Of a stretch of 20,858 bases of DNA, positions 1-8,700 are shown in pieces. Source of the stretch: Clostridiales bacterium UBA1389 (GTDB lineage Bacteria; Bacillota; Clostridia; Oscillospirales; CAG-382); contig DBQR01000043.1 in assembly GCA_002305335.1 (NCBI GenBank), positions 17,364 to 38,221 on the forward strand, read 5' to 3'. Position numbers and translations under genes: made by a program. How positions within the stretch are numbered: the first letter of the stretch is position 1; every line of letters begins with the position of its first letter. The notes under the pieces were generated by a model. That model had not been told where the DNA came from and ran no database searches. It saw nothing but the letters and a program-made list of their open reading frames with translations.

Positions 1-366
1 GCCGACAAGACTGCCCTTGTAACCGACTCCCTGCGGGGAGCGGGAACTTCCTCCCGCACCATGATTTTAGGCTCCCTGACAAGCGGTTATGAGGTTATAA
101 TCGAGGACGGAGTTGCCAAACTTCCCGACCGTTCCGCCTTTGCGGGGTCCATCGCCACCACCGACCGGCTGGTAAGGAATATGATAAAATATGCTTCCGC
201 GCCGCTTACCGATGCGGTTAAAATGATGACCTACACCCCCGCAAGAATCGCAAACATGAAAAACAAGGGGCTTTTGCGGGTGGGCTTTGACGCTGATATT
301 GCGGTATTCGACGATAATATAAACATTAAGGCCGTGTTTATCAGCGGAAGTCTTGTTTCCGAATGA
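1..366 (+). CDS. nagA: N-acetylglucosamine-6-phosphate deacetylase, C-terminal part (5'-truncated by window)
   Basis: The reading frame is open from base 1 to the TGA at 364-366, giving 121 residues of an amidohydrolase C-terminus; the start lies outside the window. NagA removes acetate from GlcNAc-6-phosphate in the cytoplasm to give glucosamine-6-phosphate for NagB. The fragment opens with ALVTDSLRGAG. This matches the family segment around the catalytic aspartate (LVTDA in well-known NagA proteins), so Asp9 of the visible part is the likely catalytic residue. The later stretches GVAKLPDRSAFAGS and TDRLVRNMI fit the conserved 'DGVA...L.GS..T.D..VRN' end of NagA, followed by the closing beta-sandwich strand (LRVGFDADIAVFDDN). 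An internal ATG at 61 falls mid-domain and is not the true start. nagB follows after 12 bases, which strongly supports the assignment. Confidence 0.93.
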   Translation, partial: ADKTALVTDSLRGAGTSSRTMILGSLTSGYEVIIEDGVAKLPDRSAFAGSIATTDRLVRNMIKYASAPLTDAVKMMTYTPARIANMKNKGLLRVGFDADIAVFDDNINIKAVFISGSLVSE

Positions 367-378
367 AAGGGGTTTTAT

Positions 379-1146
379 ATGATAATCAAACAGGGAAAAA
401 TCGACAATTTAGAATACCGGGTTTACGACAGCCGCTACAATATGGGGTACGCAGCCTCAAAGGACGTGGCTTTTACAATTAAAAAACTGCTTAACGAAAA
501 AGACGAAATTTCAATAATTTTTGCCGCGGCTCCCTCCCAGAACGAGCTGCTTCAATGTCTTGTCGCCGACAAAACCATTGATTTCCGGCGGGTGAACGCC
601 TTCCATATGGACGAATATGTGGGGCTTAACTCAAACGCCCCCCAGGCCTTCGGTCAGTTCTTAAGGGACAGATTGTTTGACAAGGTTCCCTTTAAGTCGG
701 TAAACATTATAAACGGCACCGCCGATAATATAGAGTCCGAATGCGAAAGGTATGCCGCTCTGTTGGGGGAGGCAAAACCGGATATTGTCTGTATGGGAAT
801 CGGGGAAAACGGCCATATCGCCTTCAACGACCCCCATGTGGCATATTTTAACGATAAAAAAGCGGTTAAAGTGGTGTCCCTTGACGAGGTCTGCCGGAAT
901 CAGCAGGTAAACGACGGCTGCTTTGAGGATATTTCCCTTGTCCCCACCCACGCCGTAACCCTTACCATACCCACTCTTGTTTCCCCGGAATATGTGTTCT
1001 GCGTAGTCCCCGCCGCCACAAAGGCCAACGCCGTATATACCCTTATAAACGGGGAAATCGGGGAATACTGTCCCTGCACAATTTTAAGAAAGCATAATAA
1101 CGCCATTCTTTACACCGATAAAGATTCCGCGTCACGGATACTTTAA
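379..1146 (+). CDS. nagB: Glucosamine-6-phosphate deaminase/isomerase family protein (NagB-like)
   Basis: A 255-residue protein of the NagB/6-phosphogluconolactonase fold. It should convert glucosamine-6-phosphate to fructose-6-phosphate and ammonia, directly after NagA. The ATG at 379 is set by GAAAGGGG (365-372, 6-base spacing). Visible motifs are FHMDEYVGL (general-base Asp about 78), GIGENGHIAFNDP (about 140-152, active-site His146) and VPTHAVTLTIPTL near 190-205. Two positions differ from E. coli NagB: the residue two before the His is Asn (E. coli Asp141), and the residue five after it is Asp (E. coli Glu148). The N-terminal phosphate-binding loop reads FAAAPSQNE (about 48-56), not the usual TGSTP/TGGTP type. 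It therefore belongs to a variant subgroup, and the neighbouring nagA is the best evidence for the substrate. A related sugar-phosphate isomerase is the alternative. Confidence 0.85.
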   Translation: MIIKQGKIDNLEYRVYDSRYNMGYAASKDVAFTIKKLLNEKDEISIIFAAAPSQNELLQCLVADKTIDFRRVNAFHMDEYVGLNSNAPQAFGQFLRDRLFDKVPFKSVNIINGTADNIESECERYAALLGEAKPDIVCMGIGENGHIAFNDPHVAYFNDKKAVKVVSLDEVCRNQQVNDGCFEDISLVPTHAVTLTIPTLVSPEYVFCVVPAATKANAVYTLINGEIGEYCPCTILRKHNNAILYTDKDSASRIL

Positions 1147-1147
1147 T

Positions 1148-2407
1148 ATGTACAAACGCATAAACCTGGCCGACGGCGTTAACTTAACAGGCGTTTTTTC
1201 CGACAAGCACAAGACCAACCTTCTGCTTGTCAGCTTTATTTTGCCGCTAAACTCCCTTAACGCCGCTTCCTTGAACCTTATATCAAAGGTGCTTACCGGG
1301 GGTACCTCCTCCCATTCCGACTTCAGGTCCCTTGCCATCGCCTGCGAGGAAAATTATTCCCTGTCCCTTGACGCCTTCACCCACAAGAAGGGGGAAAGCC
1401 TGTTGCTTTCCTTTTCCATGTCGGCTTTGAAAAACAAATATTCCCTTTACGGGGAGGATATTTTCAGGGAGGGGCTTAAGCTTTTCAGCGAAATCATCTT
1501 TTCCCCCTTTATGCCGGAGGGAGTATTTTTCGGTGATTATGTAAACCGGGAAAAGGAGTCCGTGAAGGAACTTATCCTTTCCCTTGTAAACAACAAACCC
1601 GCCTATGCCCTTCGGCAGGCGGTCAAACTCATGTGTGAAAATGAACCCTATGCCATTCCCTCCTACGGCGACCTCGAAACCCTTGAAAGCCTTGATAACA
1701 TAAAGCTTACGGAAATCTATAAAAGCCTTATATCCTCCGCACCGGTGGAGATTGTCTTTACCGGGGAGTATGATACAGACGAACTTTCGGGTTTAATCAA
1801 CAGTCAGCTTCCCTTTTCGCCGAGGAAATACATACTTCCCGAAGTTTCTCGGACAGAAAAGGCGGAAATAGTAAAAACCTTTACCGAAAAGGCCGACGCT
1901 TCCCAGTCGACTTTGGTTTTAGGCTTCAGAACCGGGGATATTATATCGGATAAAAACTATGCCGCCTTCACCCTTTTCAATGAGGTTTTCTCCCAGTCAC
2001 CAATTTCCAAGCTGTTTATGAATGTCAGGGAAAGGCTTTCGCTTTGCTACTACTGTAATTCCCTTTCCGACAGGATAAAAGGGGTTATGACGGTTTCGGC
2101 GGGGATTGACAGGGAATCCTTTGAAATTGCAAAAAACGCGATTTTAAGCGAGCTCGAGGATATTAAAAGGGGGAAAATCACGGAAGACGAGTTTCATTCC
2201 GCCCTCCGTTCCGCCCTAAGCGGCTACCGGGAACTTTACGACAGCCAGACTTCGGTATGTACATATTACCTGTCAAGGGCTCTTTCGGGAAACATCGCAA
2301 CCCCGGAGGAGGAAATGAAAAAAATTTCTTCCGTTAGGGTTGAGGATATTTCGGCAATCGCAAAGAACATAACCCTTGACACCGTATTCCTCCTTGAAGG
2401 GAATTAA
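1148..2407 (+). CDS. ymfF: M16 peptidase-like protein without zinc motif (YmfF type)
   Basis: A 419-residue protein resembling the M16 (pitrilysin/processing-peptidase) fold and paired with a second M16 protein immediately downstream. I find no HxxEH zinc motif: the N-terminal region where it should lie reads LVSFILPLNSLNAASLNLIS and then VLTGGTSSHSDF. This protein is therefore probably the non-catalytic partner of a heterodimer. Features shared with M16 proteins include the C-terminal lobe segment NEVFSQSPISKLFMNVRERL followed by LCYYCNS, similar to the substrate-binding 'R..LcYy' region. In Bacillus subtilis the homologous pair is ymfF/ymfH; database names call them EF-P 5-aminopentanol modification-associated proteins. 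That role is from recalled annotation and cannot be shown here. The start is one base after the nagB stop with no good Shine-Dalgarno, which suggests translational coupling. Confidence 0.8.
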   Translation: MYKRINLADGVNLTGVFSDKHKTNLLLVSFILPLNSLNAASLNLISKVLTGGTSSHSDFRSLAIACEENYSLSLDAFTHKKGESLLLSFSMSALKNKYSLYGEDIFREGLKLFSEIIFSPFMPEGVFFGDYVNREKESVKELILSLVNNKPAYALRQAVKLMCENEPYAIPSYGDLETLESLDNIKLTEIYKSLISSAPVEIVFTGEYDTDELSGLINSQLPFSPRKYILPEVSRTEKAEIVKTFTEKADASQSTLVLGFRTGDIISDKNYAAFTLFNEVFSQSPISKLFMNVRERLSLCYYCNSLSDRIKGVMTVSAGIDRESFEIAKNAILSELEDIKRGKITEDEFHSALRSALSGYRELYDSQTSVCTYYLSRALSGNIATPEEEMKKISSVRVEDISAIAKNITLDTVFLLEGN

Positions 2408-2421
2408 GAAAGGCAAGCTTA

Positions 2422-3699
2422 ATGGAAATAACCCATAAGTCCTCCCCACGACTGGGCGAAAAATACACTAAAATAATCTTCGACAGCGGGCTTACCGCCT
2501 TCATTATACATAAAAACCATATTTCTTCATATGCCATATTCGGAGTTAACTTCGGCTCCGCCGACTGTAAATTCCTGTCGCCGGAGGGAAAGGTTAAAAC
2601 CTTTCCGGCGGGTATCGCCCATTTTCTCGAACACAAGATGTATGAAACCAAAGACGGGGACGCCATGATACAGTACGCCCTCTACGGCGGGGACGCCAAC
2701 GCCTACACCGCCGGCGACCGGACTATGTTCTATTTCCTTTCTTCCGAATCCTTTTACGAAAATCTTGAGGTGCTTATCAACCACGTCACCCACCCTCATA
2801 TAACAAAAAAGTCGGTGGAAAAGGAAAAAGCCATCATTATTCAGGAAATAAATATGTACAACGATAATCCCTCCTGGCGGGTGAGAAACAATATGATGAA
2901 ATGCCTGTACGGCAATTCGTCCATTTCCCGGGACCCCGCCGGAAGTTCGGAATCTATTATGGCGATTTCAAAAAAAACTCTTGATGACTGCTATAAAACA
3001 GTGTATAATTTATCCAATATGGTGCTGTGTGTCTGCGGAAATATCGACGAAATCGAATTTGTTCGGAAAGTCGAAAATCTGACGGAAAAAAGTCAAAGCA
3101 CTGTGTTTACCCGGGTTGACGAAACCCCCGAAAACAAGGTTTTATCCGAATGTATTGATTACATGGACATTTCCCTGCCGGTATTTTCGGTGGGGGTAAG
3201 GTTCCCCTCCCCCCGGACAAAGGAAGGGGTTAGGGAATTTGCCGCGGTTGAAATTATTATGTCCCTGCTGTTCGATAAAACCACCGCTTTTTATTATAAC
3301 AATTACCATTCAGGCGAATTTGAAAGACTGTCCTTCAGCTACCAGACCATGCGGAAGGCTTTCTTCGGGGAAATTTCCGGGCTTTCGAAAAACCCGAGGG
3401 GGTTGTTTGAAAAAATCAAAGAGCATATTACAGCCGTAAAGGAAACCGGTTTTTCCGACACCGATTTCCAACGGGCGAAAAAGGCCTTGTATGCCGACAC
3501 CATATGCGACTACGATTCGGTGGAAAATATTGCGGACACCTTCGTTTCCTTTTATTTTGAAGGGGACGATATGCTGGACTACCCCGATATCGTGGCTAAC
3601 CTTACAAAGGACTACACCGAAGAATGCTTAAGACGTCTTTTCGATATAAACAATATGTGTCTTTCCGTTATCTTTCCCAAAAAGGAGGTTAATTCATGA
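2422..3699 (+). CDS. ymfH: M16 family zinc metallopeptidase (YmfH type), catalytic partner
   Basis: A 425-residue protein with the inverted zinc motif of M16 peptidases, HFLEH at residues 67-71. The expected downstream acidic ligand region is VEKEKAIIIQEINMY at about 132-145. The mid-segment GGDANAYTAGDRTMFYF (about 89-105) matches the conserved 'G...NA.T....T.Y' stretch of the family. Unlike the gene before it, this one should be an active cytoplasmic metallopeptidase, and the two likely form a one-active, one-inactive dimer. The ATG at 2422 has AAAGG at 2409-2413. The stop overlaps the lgt start (ATGA, 3696-3699), so translation is coupled. The pair followed by a lipid or membrane gene is a recurrent Firmicutes arrangement. 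The natural substrate is unknown. Confidence 0.87.
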   Translation: MEITHKSSPRLGEKYTKIIFDSGLTAFIIHKNHISSYAIFGVNFGSADCKFLSPEGKVKTFPAGIAHFLEHKMYETKDGDAMIQYALYGGDANAYTAGDRTMFYFLSSESFYENLEVLINHVTHPHITKKSVEKEKAIIIQEINMYNDNPSWRVRNNMMKCLYGNSSISRDPAGSSESIMAISKKTLDDCYKTVYNLSNMVLCVCGNIDEIEFVRKVENLTEKSQSTVFTRVDETPENKVLSECIDYMDISLPVFSVGVRFPSPRTKEGVREFAAVEIIMSLLFDKTTAFYYNNYHSGEFERLSFSYQTMRKAFFGEISGLSKNPRGLFEKIKEHITAVKETGFSDTDFQRAKKALYADTICDYDSVENIADTFVSFYFEGDDMLDYPDIVANLTKDYTEECLRRLFDINNMCLSVIFPKKEVNS

Positions 3700-4655
3700 A
3701 AAACACCATAGGTTTTCCCGGCTTGGGGCTCGAATTCACAGTAAACGAAACTGCCTTTACCCTGTTCGGCTTAAAGGTGCAGTGGTACGGTATTATTCTC
3801 ACAATCGGAATAATTTTAGCCTCGATGCTGTTTTACCGGCTTACCGTAAAGAGGGAGAAAATCCCCGAAGACCATATTCTCAACATAGCCCTTATCACCA
3901 TACCCGTTGCCATCATAGGCGCCCGTTTTACTTATGTCATAACGAATTTGAGGGATTATGAAACCATATGGGATGCCCTGAACATTCGGGGAGGGGGGCT
4001 TGCCATTTACGGTTCGGTGGTTTTCGGCTTTTTTTCCATTTTACTATACTGCAAGGTCAAAAAACTCCCCTTCTATAAAATCGTCGATATCGCTTCCCTT
4101 TCGGTGATGGTGGGGCAGATTATCGGCCGCTGGGGGAATTTCATAAACGCCGAAGCCTTCGGTGTTTCCAAAAATATAAAAAATCTCCCCTGGAGGATGA
4201 CCATAAGGGAAAACGGCGGTCCGGTCATGACGGTTCACCCCACCTTTTTGTATGAATCCCTGTGGAACCTTTTAGGGTTTTTAATTCTTTACCGGCTTTA
4301 CAAAAAGAAAAAATTCGACGGTCAGATTTGTCTTATGTATGTCGCCTGGTACGGTTTCGGCAGGGGTCTGATTGAATTTCTCCGCACCGACAGCCTCAGG
4401 GGGATTTTCGGCGAAAAGCTATTCGTTTATTTCGGCCTGGGCAGCTTTGTGATTGCCACAACATTGTTGATAATCCTTTTAAGAAAAGCCAAAAAGCATG
4501 AAGAAGAGTTAAAGGTCTATCAGGAAGTTTACGGAAGTGTCGAAAACACAAAAGAAGAACCCTCCTATACTGCGGAACAAATAGATACAACCGAAGAAAC
4601 AAACGACGGTGAGGATACACCCGACGAAGGAGAAACCCATGGCAACAATAATTGA
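3696..4655 (+). CDS. lgt: Prolipoprotein diacylglyceryl transferase
   Basis: A 319-residue integral membrane enzyme that transfers diacylglycerol from phosphatidylglycerol to the lipobox cysteine of prelipoproteins, the first step of lipoprotein maturation. The Lgt signature is visible as GRWGNFINAEAFG (about 144-156, with the essential-type Arg at 145), preceded by IRGGGLAIYG (97-106). It is followed by HPTFLYES (181-188) and GRGLIEFLRTD (222-232). About seven hydrophobic segments are present. The tail after residue 270 is a hydrophilic, Glu/Asp/Thr-rich cytoplasmic extension not needed for the core fold. The ATG at 3696 follows AAAGGAGG (3681-3688) inside the end of the M16 gene. The window contains at least one substrate, the lipoprotein at 13795-16887. 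The 3' end overlaps folD by 17 bases. Confidence 0.97.
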   Translation: MKNTIGFPGLGLEFTVNETAFTLFGLKVQWYGIILTIGIILASMLFYRLTVKREKIPEDHILNIALITIPVAIIGARFTYVITNLRDYETIWDALNIRGGGLAIYGSVVFGFFSILLYCKVKKLPFYKIVDIASLSVMVGQIIGRWGNFINAEAFGVSKNIKNLPWRMTIRENGGPVMTVHPTFLYESLWNLLGFLILYRLYKKKKFDGQICLMYVAWYGFGRGLIEFLRTDSLRGIFGEKLFVYFGLGSFVIATTLLIILLRKAKKHEEELKVYQEVYGSVENTKEEPSYTAEQIDTTEETNDGEDTPDEGETHGNNN

Positions 4656-5487
4656 CGGAAAACAAATCAGCCAGAAGGTTAAGGACGAGGTTAAACGGGA
4701 AGTTGCGGCTATCGTTGAAAGGGGAAAACGCCCTCCCTGTCTGGGGGTGGTGCTGGTGGGGGAAAACCCTTCTTCTCAGATTTATGTCAGGAATAAAGTA
4801 AAGGACTGCGGGGAAACGGGTATTACCTCAAGATCCTTTGTACTGCCCGAATCCACAACCGAAACCGGGCTTCTAACCCTAATCGACGAATTAAACAAGG
4901 ACAAGGACCTTGACGGTATTCTCGTTCAGATGCCTCTGCCGAAGCATATTGACGAACGGAAGGTTATCGAAGCCATTTCCCCCAAAAAGGATGTTGACGC
5001 TTTTCATCCGGTGAACGTGGGGAAAATAATGACCGGCAGCTTTATCTTTGCCCCCTGCACTCCTTCCGGGGTTATGCGTCTGCTTGACGAATACGGTATC
5101 GAAATCGAAGGCAAAAACTGCGTTGTGGTGGGTCGGAGCAACATTGTGGGAAAACCCATGGCACTGCTGTTGTTGCATAGAAACGGGACGGTTACCGTCT
5201 GCCATTCCAAAACCAAAAATATTGCCGAATATACCAAAAATGCGGACATTCTTATTGTGGCTGTCGGCAAAGCCGGTCTGGTGGACGGCAGCATGATTAA
5301 AGATGGAGCGGTTGTGGTTGACGTTGGAATGAACCGTATCAACGGCAAGTTCACCGGGGACTGCGATTTTGAATCCTGCTTTGAAAAGGCGTCCTTTATT
5401 ACCCCCGTTCCCGGCGGCGTGGGTCCCATGACAAGGGCAATATTGCTTTGCAATACCCTGAGGGCGTATAAAACTAATAATAAATAA
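4639..5487 (+). CDS. folD: Bifunctional methylenetetrahydrofolate dehydrogenase/methenyltetrahydrofolate cyclohydrolase
   Basis: A 282-residue cytoplasmic enzyme that interconverts 5,10-methylene-, 5,10-methenyl- and 10-formyl-tetrahydrofolate. The catalytic set lines up with E. coli FolD one residue earlier: Tyr49 and Lys53 (SQIYVRNKVK), Gln97 (ILVQMPLP) and Asp120 (KKDVDAFHP). The NAD(P)-binding loop VVGRSNIVGKPMA (about 162-174) and the C-terminal signature PGGVGPMTRAIL are intact. I chose the ATG at 4639 because AAGGAG (4627-4632) sits six bases upstream and the protein then starts MATIIDGKQIS as expected. An in-frame GTG at 4609 would add ten non-homologous residues and lacks a ribosome site. 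It is the last gene of the plus-strand run and is followed by terminator structures. Confidence 0.97.
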   Translation: MATIIDGKQISQKVKDEVKREVAAIVERGKRPPCLGVVLVGENPSSQIYVRNKVKDCGETGITSRSFVLPESTTETGLLTLIDELNKDKDLDGILVQMPLPKHIDERKVIEAISPKKDVDAFHPVNVGKIMTGSFIFAPCTPSGVMRLLDEYGIEIEGKNCVVVGRSNIVGKPMALLLLHRNGTVTVCHSKTKNIAEYTKNADILIVAVGKAGLVDGSMIKDGAVVVDVGMNRINGKFTGDCDFESCFEKASFITPVPGGVGPMTRAILLCNTLRAYKTNNK

Positions 5488-5670
5488 ATTTCCCTTCCTT
5501 GTACAAAGGGAGGTGGCAAGGGGTAACCGAGCCGGAGGGAATGTCACCCGCCGCAGGCGGATTTCATCCACAGCGTAAGCTGTGGATTTTTTTCTTCTCT
5601 TCGTATTTGCGACACTACCTCTCATCCGTCAGCCTGCGGCTGACACCTTCCCCTCAAGTGGAAGGTTAAA
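5488..5670. repeat. MITE-like dispersed intergenic repeat between folD and the subtilisin gene
   Basis: A non-coding segment of about 180 bases, dense in palindromes. The left end reads CCCTTCCTTGTACAAAGGGA followed by GGTGGCA. The right end, read in reverse complement, begins CCTTCCACTTGAGGGGAAGG then TGTCAG, so the two ends form an imperfect long inverted repeat. Internal hairpins are CCGCC-GCA-GGCGG (5548-5560), ATCCACAGC-GTAA-GCTGTGGAT (5566-5587) and GTCAGCC-TGC-GGCTGAC (5628-5644). The look (TGTACAAAGGGAGGTGGC at one end, CACCTTCCCCTCAAG at the other) matches my recollection of a high-copy intergenic repeat in Clostridia. Only one copy lies in this window, so dispersal cannot be demonstrated here. 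It has no coding capacity. Confidence 0.6.
5566..5593 (+). terminator. Intrinsic terminator for the nag-lgt-folD run, inside the repeat
   Basis: A perfect 9-bp stem, ATCCACAGC (5566-5574) and GCTGTGGAT (5579-5587), closed by a GTAA loop and followed directly by an uninterrupted T run ending at 5593. It lies about 80 bases past the folD stop and is correctly oriented to end the upstream operon. Confidence 0.75.
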
Positions 5671-5673
5671 ATG

Positions 5674-5701
5674 AAAAATCGGGGTGCTTGCCCCGATTTT
5701 T
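5674..5701. terminator. Bidirectional intrinsic terminator between convergent folD and subtilisin genes
   Basis: A perfect 11-bp inverted repeat, AAAAATCGGGG (5674-5684) and CCCCGATTTTT (5691-5701), with a 6-base loop. The A-rich 5' arm and T-rich 3' arm make it work in either direction. It sits 15 bases beyond the stop of the minus-strand protease gene, so it mainly serves that gene and backs up the folD terminator. Confidence 0.85.
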
Positions 5702-5716
5702 ACTATAAGATTTACC

Positions 5717-8700
5717 TTATTGGTTTATTCCCAACAGTCTTAACCTTATTTTGATATAATCCAAAACACCGAGATTACCGGTATCGTTGGCGGCCCTTAT
5801 CTGGGCTTCCTCAAGTTCGATAATATCCAGCAGGCTGAGTCTTACGGAAATATAGTCAAGCACCGAGCATATTCCGTCGCCGTTTACGTCCCCGTCAATC
5901 ACTAAGGTTAATGTAATGTCGCCGATGGTCAATGTGGTGCCGGTAACAACCTTTCCGTCCCGGTCGCCGGATATGGTAAAGCCGGTATTTTCGAACATGG
6001 CTAACAGTTCCTCAACAGTCATCCCTTCGCCGAGCATAATATAGTCATTCCTTATGTCAAGCACCGGTTCGCCCGCTTCTTCCTTAACCACATACCAGGG
6101 ATTTACCGTAAAGGTTATTTCGTCGAAATTGCCGTAAACGTCAACCACCTTAAGGGTCTGTTCCCCCTGGGCGGAAAGGATTTCAAGGTTTCCGTTTTCG
6201 TCGGGACTTACGGCTTTGCCGTTAAGGAACACCGCAAGCAGGTCGCCTGTTTCAATTGTGGCCGTTACCTTACCGGTATAAATGCCGTCTTCTTCTACCC
6301 CGGTAACCGCCGGCGGGGTGGTGTCTATGGTAACGCTGAATTTCAATTCGGAGGAGTTGCCCAATGTGTCATTTGCGGTTATTACGATTTCCGAAGTCCC
6401 TTCGGGGAGATCCGAAACGGGGATAATGAATTCCACGCTTCCCTCAACCGGACTGCCGCCGTTTACGGTATAGCTGACATCACCCACATCGGAAAAGCCA
6501 TCGGAAACCGAAACCGTAATAAGGGCATTCATATTGCTTATGGTTTTACTAATGTCGCTTCCCAGTCCGTTTATCCTGATATCGGGGCCCTGATTGTCCA
6601 AAATCATACCGTCGGAGCTTATATAAGCCTCGTTGCCCGCTTCGTCGGTCACATAAACGTTAATTACGTAAGAGCCGTATTCATCTATTTCAAGCGGGGT
6701 TTCATACACAGCCCATTCCGACGGATCAAGGCCTTCAAGCTCTTCTTGCGACAGATAATCGTAGGAAATGCAGTACATGACGGCGGTTACGGTGCCTTCG
6801 TCGTCAAAAGCGTCTATGACTATTTCCGTAGGTTCGGTAACGACATGGTTGAAGCCGAAGCCGCTTTTGCTGTCAATGTCAAGGGATTTGTCCCCGTCAT
6901 AGGTAAAGGTGACGTAGGGTTCACCTATGTCCGAAAAGCCGTAGACTTCGATATCAAGATAGACGGAATAAATCCCTTCCACCACGTACATATCCGCCTG
7001 CTGCACATAATAGAACCTGTCATAATCGCCGTCAACCTCAATTGTAAAATTGTCGGAGAAGCCATAGCCGTCATCCGGGATTACCCTGAAGTAGAAGTTA
7101 CCCATATAGTTGGCGCTGTTGCCGGGAACAATACTGAAGGGCTGGTCATCGTTCCAGGTAACCTCCACCGGATAATTGGAGGAATTCCCGTCGTTTATGT
7201 CAATGATGATTTCCGTGAAATTGGTGGCATAGTCGATGGTTATAAAGTGTACCCAGGCATCATCCTCCAAGCCCGACAGATCGTAATAATAATGGTAACA
7301 TTCATCCTCATCAACATAATCGGACAGATACGGGTTGATTTCGGTTCCGTCGGAATTATAGAGCGCGCCGTACATTAAATACTGGTTGTCGGAACATTCG
7401 ACAGTCAGCTCTTTCGTATCGTCATCGTACAAATAATAAACTGTCGGACCTTCGCAATCGATGGTAACCGGGAAGGACCATTCGCAGTATTCATTGTAAA
7501 AGTACTCGTCAGTTATCATAAACTCATATGGGTTTTCCAGATTATCGGGGATGGCATTTTCCACTTCCCCGTCTTCCCAGTCAAGCCATGCGAAGAAGTC
7601 CACCTGTACGGTGGTGTTGTTGGGAAGGAGTTGACCGTCCCCGTCCGTGCCCATCCACATGAAATAGCTGTTGAAGGAATAGGCTTCGTCGTCGGCATCA
7701 TAGACGTTCTTTGCCACCATGGGGGTGTCGTCAATATAATAAATTTCACCGGTAGCCGTATCCGATACCACCATTATTACATGGGAGGCGTTCCTTACGA
7801 GGGCAGGTAGGGCAAGTATTCCGTCGGAAACATAATCGGTGTCCGAATTTGGATTGGAAATGGCGTTTCTTGCGTCATCATGGTATTCGATTACATAAGG
7901 GTTGACTCCGAGATAGTCGAACAGCTCCATTTCACTGCCCGAGAAGGTATAGCATACGGAGGGACCTATCGGAACGGCAGGATCAATACCGGTCATGTAG
8001 CTGTATAGAATCTGATAACCGTAATACATGATTTCCTCATAGGTGAAGCCATAATCGTAATACAGCCTGGCTATTATATCCGTTTCATCCCTGAAGTCGA
8101 AGTCCTCAATACAGGGGGCTTTACCCCAATCCCCGTAGTAACCGATAAAGGACACATGCTGGAAAGGAGCATCCCCGCTGGGTTGGATGTACACATACCC
8201 TTCAAGGAACGTACCTTGGGGAAGTATATTCAATAAATTTTTAACATGCGAATCAAGGAAAAAATTCACCGTAATTTCCGCAGTTTCACCGGGTCCGACG
8301 GTAAATTCATTGTTTTCGCTGTTGGTGGTAAAATCGATAAATTTATATTTCACAAGGTCAAAAATATTGTCGGTAAAATAAAGTATCAGTTCCGGAGTAT
8401 AGTCATAAAAATCGGTGAAAAGCATTGTACCGTAAATGGAAAATTCCTGGGTGGTGCTGCCGTTGTTTTCAACGGTAAAGGTGAAGGTATAATCCCCTTC
8501 TTTTTCCGGGTCGTCACCCAGCTCGAATATGGGTTCGGGGAGGTAAAGTCCCAGTTTTGCCGCTTGTATCGCAAAATAGGGATTGGCAAGTCCCGCCCCC
8601 TGCCGCCTCGGCAGAAATGCCGCATTGTCGTATTTATATGTATTCAGCGGTATTGATGTTGAAATCAACAGATTTTCCGCCCTTTCGGCGCGGTCTGCCT

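Noticed and set aside
4609..4638. GTG start giving FolD ten extra residues
   Set aside because: It has no Shine-Dalgarno, while AAGGAG correctly serves the ATG at 4639, which yields the conserved FolD N-terminus.
4891..5625. 244-codon minus-strand ORF over folD
   Set aside because: It is antisense to folD and runs into the intergenic repeat; no protein family is recognisable.
6746..7378. 210-codon plus-strand ORF within the protease gene
   Set aside because: It is a low-complexity Val/Ile-rich shadow opposite the acidic Ig-like region of the protease.
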